Shown here: piece after piece, positions 57,108 to 64,000 of the stretch
Layout: the number at the start of each line of letters is the position of its first letter
Position numbering within the stretch: position 1 is the stretch's first letter
Assembly (NCBI GenBank): GCA_950295325.1
Contig: OX485808.1
Span: 2,854,501-2,918,500, forward strand
From: Polytrichum commune
Taxonomy: Eukaryota; Streptophyta; Polytrichopsida; Polytrichales; Polytrichaceae
DNA: 64,000 nt
Direction of reading: 5' to 3'
Notes under the pieces: model-generated
Database searches by the model: none
What the model was told of the DNA's origin: nothing
What the model saw: the letters and a program-made list of their open reading frames with translations, nothing else
Position numbers and translations under genes: made by a program

Positions 57108-57135
57108 AAAGTCTTAATTTAACGAATATAGTGTT
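57108..57135 (-). repeat. Right terminal inverted repeat of the large element
   Basis: Opposite strand reads AACACTATATTCGTTAAATT then AAGACTTT; pairs with 40496-40523. GAAT follows directly. Confidence 0.85.
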
Positions 57136-58660
57136 GAATACCAATTCAATTCATACCCGAGCCTATGAAGGGAATTGGCGTCTACATTTGTCATTAGGGG
57201 ATGTTTTATAATGTTTAATGATGATTCTCTCGAGAAGGGAGTGAACTACACATATTCGTGCTACGGTGCATTGTGAGAATTAGGAACAGGAATCATGTGT
57301 CACTCCTGTGAAAGGAGGTCAAATTCTCCATGAGTGTGTGCTAGGAGGCCGAACTCCTGTGGCAGAGCAAGGTTATCTTACATTTCGTCACGACTGGTTC
57401 AAAGGCATAAGAGTGTGCACTATGATGGACATGTCTTGTGTGTATTCCTGTGAAAGGAGTTTAGATCCTTTATGAATGTTGATGTATTCGGATCCGAGTT
57501 TTGCATGATCTCAGGGAGAAAAATCATCTTCTTTGTGTATCCCATTCCTGGAAAGAGTTTGGGGAAATTCTATTGAAACTTAAAGTGATGTTCACTGCGA
57601 GCAAGTATGTCCTGTAGTTCTTACTTCACCTGATTGAGAGAAAGTGATGTTGAGTTTCTGTCCGACTCTGAAGCATCATGGATGGAGTAACTTTGAGCCA
57701 CGGAATTGGTGAGCCTGTGTTAATGAGTGTGAAGTTGAAGAAAGTCGAAGCAATCTGTCTCGTAAGGCACCCGAACGAAAATGCCGCGCAGAGTCGAGAG
57801 GCAGAAGGAGTCGCGTGATCGGAAGAAGCCGTGAGCAAGAAATAAGTTGCCCATTAACCCATATTGTTTGGGTGAGGCTGGAAGGGCAAGCATATAAAGA
57901 GAAGGAGCCAGCTCTATGTTCGAGAACTTGACGCTGACTTGGTTACTGGTTACTGGTTACTAAGACTGTGGCCCTCTTTGTGAGATTGGTTACTTGTGAC
58001 TGTTACTTGGAATTGGACTATGGTCCTGCGATTAGACGCTCTCGGTCCTGGTCTTGTTCGGTTCGCTTAGACTCGTACACTAGGTTCCCGTCACTTGTAA
58101 CTAGACTTTTGCACATTATAACAATTAATTCTAATGTGTTCAAATTCCATTTGATTTTGATAAGTCTAAAATGACTAAACAATAATTCAACTTTGAGATA
58201 TTGAAGTAAATCAATGAATTCATTTGCTTAGAGGTAGGAGAGTCATGTGTGATTGTGATGTTTCCTAACCTGTGGTATGGCCGATAGTCCTTGGTTACTT
58301 ATCTCAAGAGACTATGGTCACCTCAAGGAGTTCTTGCCTTGGGGTTTCTGAGACTATGGCGTACCCATATGTTTATGGCTGAGCTGTGACTCCCTGAATT
58401 GCAAAACACATTATAAGAGTGATGTTACTGACGAGAATGGGTTATAAGGGAGTGACTGATCAATTGCATGTACTGCTGTGAGTGACCCTTAACCTTAATT
58501 AAATCATTCCCAAAATTCACTTTAGAAGTCCTTTTACCTGTGTTTGTTGTCCTAAATTCACCTTAATTCCCTTGTGATCTATCAATTAACTTAATGGTGA
58601 TCCCTAGATGTAACACCTGACACTCATTTGGTCTTCCCTGTGTGGTTTTCTTAATTGGAA
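57136..58660. other. Non-coding stretch, possibly LTR-like
   Basis: No gene. A TATA-like ATATAAAG at about 57892 followed by repeated GGTTACT units (57943-57965), and 'aaaggagt/aaggaggtc' repeats at 57310-57460, resemble the regulatory part of an LTR. I found no matching second LTR, primer-binding site or retroelement protein, so this is only a suggestion. Confidence 0.25.
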
Positions 58661-61600
58661 CCCAATCTAAAAACCTATCTACAGTGGGCCAAGATGGCCT
58701 TGCAAATGCCGATTCGGGATCCCAGACACTCCATCCAAAACGAACACCTATAAACTGCTCCCAGTTTCCAACACTCTACTATCTTGAAGCGTACCCGGCG
58801 GTGTAGGAGTGTCTGGGCCCACGGAGTGACAGTTTTAGGTGCCATTAGTGGTGCCACCTCATAGCGGCCTCCACTACCTTCATGTAGGGTAGGTAATGGG
58901 CTCCACTCTATCTCGGGTTGGTTCAAGTTGGAATTAGGGTGGCTTGTCAATGTTTATTATAGCCATTCTATTCATAACGCCAAAGGAGGTAGGCCCACAA
59001 AGCACAAAATGGTCATTCCCCAGGATGCAGGGGGGTTGGTTCCCGGGCTGCAAGGTGATGGTTTTGCAAGCGTACTGGGAGGGATCATGGAGGTAGCCAT
59101 GTTGCTTTGCGTACCATTATTACTTGGGCTTTGATGTAGTTTGGATCTAGTACCCAAATGTGTTGTGTTGGTTCTAGGATATGAAGGAGGGGGTCCTCAT
59201 CACTTGCAAGGTTGCCATACACGGGGCCTATGGATTGGTTTAAGGAAGCTAGTAGTTATGGTTTTGAATATTCATCAAATATTCAATTGAGACTAAAGAT
59301 ATATTTCTTCTTTCTTGATACCTATTTTTAGCCCAAAGACTAATATGCATATCATTTTTTATATCAACCACATAGCCATATGCATGTGCAATAGCTTAAA
59401 GTGTTGGTTTAAGCACCCTCTACCTTAGGTGCACGTTACTCCAAAATGGGAAAGCCCTTCCCTTTCTAACTTTACTTGGGTCCACACACTCCCTCACTAT
59501 AGAAGAGAATTGTACCTCCATAGAAGGTGTGTGGTGTCGATTTTTGAATTCTCTTAGTCAGATGAGTGTTTAAATGTATCAATGCTCTTTTTGAACTTCA
59601 CAAGTAGAAATAAATAGGTGTGAAAGGGGTTATGAACCGAGATTTCAGGAAGTAATTCAAAAGAGGCTATGGCCCGATCCTAGGAGGTGCCCGGAGGATA
59701 TACAAGCCGTTGTCTGGTAGGAAAAAATAAAAAGCTTTTGGTGGAGTACAACTTTGAGTAGAGAACGAGGGTGATTGAGAGAGAAATTTGAGGAGTATTA
59801 TCTCAATTCTAAGAGAGAATTGCAGATTTATACCAAGGAGTGATTCCTCAAGGTTGTCAAGATAGAATTTAAGTAATATTTTGATTGTCTTTCCCAATCC
59901 AAGGTGTGTAACTTGATCGTGGTATGTAATTGGTTAGGCCATACTCTGTGCAGAGGGATTTTTACTTGATGGCCGACATATGAATATATTATTTATGGAA
60001 ATTATTGAAGTTTGAATTTGTTGTAGTCGAATTGCTGCAATTACAGGCTATAATCTGATTGAATCTTGAGTTATAAGTTGGCAGTGAAAAGGAATGCAAT
60101 CCCAGTCAGTATGTTGCGTGTATGAATGTATTTGCATATGTATGTTTTATGTCATGCACTCATTGAATTAAGCAGGGATAATTTTAGATGTTTATTTATG
60201 GGAACATGATTTCACCATAATTGATTCATGAATGTTGAATACGTAATAATGCTTGATGAATTAAAAATTGAGACAGTTGCCTGAATGATAAGCGAGGGCT
60301 GATTAGAGAGAAAATACATATTGTGTTCAAGGGCCATAGTATGTCCAAATTGATATTTGCTAAGCAGAGAGCTCGTGGAGCTTTGTGTAAAAATTATTAG
60401 ATTATCCTTGGATTAATTAGTACAGAGATTGCAAGAATTGATTGATTGTAAATGAATACATTCAAGACTCTATAAGTGTTACCCGTATAAGCATTATGAT
60501 TTCCTATATGTTAAGAAATTTTTACTCCCCTACAAAAACAAAATTGGTAAGATTAGTGAGTGTTATGTGTTAAGTGTTATAACACGCTCTACTCTCTTCT
60601 TTGTTAATTGCACCTCTATAAGTGTTAATTTTGAGAAAACCAAGGTAATAATATATGAGAGCATACATTTTAAGCATGTAATCACATTTATCCCATATTC
60701 ATTGCGAACAATTCAAAATTGTTGGAGGCATACAGGTGTTCTTTTGATCTCTATAGAGAGGGAGATATAGGAAGCTAGGCGCTTGGTAGAGGTTGATGAA
60801 GTTGCTATCTACTTCATCAACTGACGTTGTTGTCCTCTGATAGTGTGGTGGGTGATGTGATGAATACTCATGAATACCGCAATTATGAGATGGAGTTTGA
60901 TTCAAACAACCCCTATGAACCTAATGATGAGTTTTGGATATGTATTCCTCAGTAGATCAAGAAATTATTGTTGAATAGGTTATGGTTGATAACTTGACGT
61001 GGTAGAAGAAACTGTAGGATTTAGTGTTGCTGAGCGTTCTCTGGAGAAATACTTTGAACAAAGACCAAATGATGCCATATCACACACGAGGGGCATTCAA
61101 GGACTCCAGAAGGAAGTTTCATCTCATCATTTGGAAGCTTCTCATCATACTACTATAGACTCTTCCTTTCGGTTAGTTTAGTTGGAAGAATCTCGTCAAG
61201 TTACTACTATACAAATTATTTCTTTCAATTAGTTTAGTTGAATTATGTATTATCATAAGTACTTTCATTTGTACAGGGTGCATCATGCTTAGATTATCCC
61301 TACAATGAAATAGAAATTGGATACATGTTGGGTACCATAAAGCCTTGGAATCTTCATGCCTAACTTATGTGTGGAGATTGAGATACGCTTTACCTTGACC
61401 ATACCTACAAACTCATATGTGAACCCGAAACGGGTCCACTGAGCAATATGCTTCGGGACAAGTGTTACTATCTCTTGTTGGAGGCGGTCTTTTTGGAGGT
61501 GGTCCTTTTTGGTAACCAAATAGGTTTTTCATGGCTTGATAGTAGCATTCATCATGCAATAACCAACATCTTTATGTCACATTGATTATTAGTCATTAGA

Positions 61601-64000
61601 TTGGACCAGAACCCGTTTAATTAATGGCAACATGTTTATTTATATATAGTATCCTCCACTATAATATGCAAAGATCATGATGATCATATCAATTTTATTA
61701 TGACTATATTTCCATTATAGATTAATTGCTTATACGAATTAAGATACATTGATTTTATTCATCATATTTTAATATCATAACTTTCATATAGCATTGAGGA
61801 TTCATATTGTCCTATAACATCTAGATATATGGAAAGTGCATCATCAAATCCGCCTATAGATTTCAGATAGCCAAAAATCCAATTTTTTTTAATATGTCTA
61901 AATTCATATTGAAAAAAAATCAAATTTTGATATATGATACACACTGTCACATCATGGTAACTTAGAACATCGTGGTACACGAATTTCCAATCCCAAAGAA
62001 GGATGAATTAATATCTTTGGAGAACAAGACTCGGTGGAAAATAGAATTGTAGGGAAGTTGAAGTTTGAAGAGGTTGAGCTGGCCACCGAGTCTTTATCAT
62101 AGAATTGGAAGTTGACATTCATTTGAGCTATATATATATATATATATATGAAAAATATGTTGATATGGGATTGAGATTGTCATATTCTACATGAGTTTCC
62201 TTCAAAATAGAATATTCTTGTTATTCAAATCTTGCCTAACTCTTTCGTTTTCTTTGCATTAATTTATAATTTTCTAGAAAATTAAGACACAAAGAGAAAT
62301 AATCCACTCATGTAACACTCAAATGGATGAATTTGATTGTAGGCACATTCCAACTTGCATATGTAATAACAAGACAATTCTACTCCATCACATGTTGGTA
62401 GAATTTTTTTAACAAGTATATAATTTTCTACCCATACAACATAAATATCTAATACACACTTCAAGGAATAGGAAATAATTAATTTCAATGAACGTATATT
62501 GTATCATTGACTTTAGTGTGGCCTTAATATCATATCAAACATTTTCATTAATCTAGTATTTTGCATTAATGTGGTGCACATTGCGCATTATAGTCATACA
62601 CCACAATATTCCATAAAATAAGTAAATTAGTGTTATGTGTACAAGCTATCATATTTGACAATTGTGACATATGTTTCATCGCAAACTCTCTAGTGTATCA
62701 CGAGTTTTGTTGTGTAAGTCTAATTGGTAGAAGTTGGAGATCATGAAAAACAAACCAAATAACACCCACGTACCTTATGATCCACCCAATCATAGTGGGT
62801 ATATTTTGGTGAACCACATACTTTCAACCAACCATGTGAGAACGTATGGGCTTTGCCCTTGGGGGAGATAGGTGTTGACGGGCGTGTCCCGTGTCCGTTT
62901 AAGGTCTTCACCTTTGAAAGAAGGCAATAATCTTTGGGACCCTGTAATTCTTGTAATGCCCATATTAGAATCCCATATAGACTTAGACAAACTAAAAAAA
63001 GAAATAACACCATAATTCACGTTGGTGACAACATTCGAGCCATCTATCCTTTCTTTTTCTTTCTTTCTTTATTGGTTTCACACGAGAGTTAAACAAGAAG
63101 AAGGGGGGAGGGGGGGGGGACAAGTATGGTGGGAAATGGTTGAAGCACTTTGCTCCATCCATGATGTGATTGACTTGTGTGGCAAGGAGAGATATGGATT
63201 TTTTGTATGCTCATGGCTAAAAAAATGCCTCTCTTGGTGGATTCTCACCTACCTTATATATTGTGGTCACCTTATTTCTCATATGTATCATCACAAATTT
63301 GAATGATCACAACGCTTGTTGAAGGTGTGGATGATTTCTATTGTTAGGTCTAGGGTACGGTGATCTATTGGTGCAATGGTGAGGATGTTGTGACGATATG
63401 GTTGTTTGAGAACGAGTGGCTTCAAAACTAACATGAGATCAATAATGGCATGGGTTTGGTTCATGGAGGCTGCAAAATAACAAAATATGTAGAATTTTGG
63501 TAATATGGGGAGAAATGGAAGAAGTTTGATAACATATTCATATAATTATCTTAGGATACTCTCAAAAGTGGTATATAATATGTATGTATTATATGTATCT
63601 AGAGGTATGGTTTTATGGTGGGGATGTTCTTATGGACTCGGATCTGATGCGATGATGGTGGGTGGATCCAAGGGCCAAGGTATGGATTATGGTATAGATG
63701 TTGGATTTGAAAGACGGTAGGACTTAACTCAATAGATTTTGCCTATACTCTTCGTGAATGATATATGGTCTACACATACATGTTGTGTGTGTCAAGTTAT
63801 AAAGTAGAGTGCAAATACATACAAGACCAACGAGATGTCCATTGAGGAGAAAGTGGGAGAGACTTTGCAACCTCTTTGCAACTCCCAATTCTATAACAAT
63901 AAAGGCACATTAGTAGAATATAACATTAATCAACAAGCCTTGGCACTTCCCCACATCATGTTGACATTGTTGCTTTGTATGGCAACAAGCTATGAGATTC
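58661..64000. other. Long stretch without a supportable gene
   Basis: No conserved protein motif, RNA gene or bounded transposon recognised. A (TA)n tract lies at about 62128-62148 and a G-run at about 63100-63119. The frames present are short and lack codon-level or motif support. Confidence 0.4.

Larger units (their letters stand above)
40496..57135. mobile_element. Large TIR-bounded transposon (about 16.6 kb), family not recognised
   Basis: Left end (40496) and the reverse complement of the right end (57135) both begin AACACTATATTCGTTAAATT and continue (G/A)AGACTTT: 28 bp with one mismatch. GAAT occurs immediately outside both ends (40492-40495 and 57136-57139), a possible 4-bp target duplication. 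Inside are two divergent genes: a leftward gene with ParB-like and FCP1-like exons, and a rightward gene with a DUF7869-like domain. Between 43.2 and 53.3 kb about 38 copies of one near-palindrome occur, mostly intronic or upstream. A 259-bp derivative bearing both ends lies inside at 50153-50411. That the two genes form one unit is inferred from the shared palindromes and ends. Alternatives are two adjacent elements, or a composite. Confidence 0.75.

Noticed and set aside
40496-57135. Large element as an integrated giant virus
   Set aside because: No capsid, packaging ATPase or polymerase gene was seen; the genes have several plant-type introns, and the ends look like a DNA transposon.
57136-58660. 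Solo LTR
   Set aside because: A TATA-like site and GGTTACT repeats are suggestive, but no defined TG...CA ends, target duplication or partner LTR was found.

Overview
The window is nuclear DNA from a land plant, most likely a bryophyte and probably a moss. It is AT-rich, intron-bearing and crowded with transposons. The best taxonomic clue is an intact gene at 3155-7858 (minus) that joins a serine/threonine kinase domain to an NB-ARC ATPase and leucine-rich repeats; this kinase-NBS-LRR class is known mainly from mosses. A tail-anchored fibronectin type III protein and a nuclear tRNA-Gly also fit a plant nuclear genome. The species cannot be named from the sequence.

Layout. 1-3.1 kb: inverted-repeat elements and decayed LRR units. 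3.1-7.9 kb: the kinase-NB-ARC-LRR gene. 8-13 kb: no recognisable gene. 13-18.2 kb: two hAT elements with perfect 8-bp target duplications plus several small TA-flanked MITEs. 19.4-22.1 kb: a broken CACTA (tnp2) transposase. 26.3-29.2 kb: a multi-exon fibronectin type III gene (minus) lacking a recognisable 5' end. 29.33-29.41 kb: a tRNA-Gly(GCC) with a 14-nt intron. 30-34 kb: little. 34.4-36.2 kb: an NLR pseudogene split by a hAT-like insertion. 36.8-40.3 kb: further MITEs.

The most interesting object is 40496-57135. It is bounded by 28-bp terminal inverted repeats (one mismatch) and flanked by GAAT on both sides, so I read it as one approximately 16.6-kb DNA transposon. It carries two divergent transcription units. 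The leftward one (47931 to about 41.0 kb) is a multi-exon gene with a ParB-like DGQH motif in exon 1 and an FCP1/HAD-phosphatase-like domain in exon 4. The rightward one (53537-56603) is a two-exon gene with a DUF7869-like, RNase-H-fold transposase-like domain. The three verified introns of the leftward gene, the region upstream of its start, and a 1-kb array before the rightward gene all carry copies of one near-palindrome with arms TTTGGGTCG and CGACCCAAA. About 38 copies lie between 43.2 and 53.3 kb; I noticed none elsewhere in the window. A 259-bp internal-deletion derivative with both element ends lies at 50153-50411. This copy is decayed: seven in-frame stops, each one C-to-T change away from CAG or CAA, and at least two frameshifts. 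I do not recognise the element as a described superfamily.

57.1-64 kb holds no gene that I can support. All coordinates, splice sites and repeat boundaries were read by eye; family names rest on remembered motifs, not on searches.
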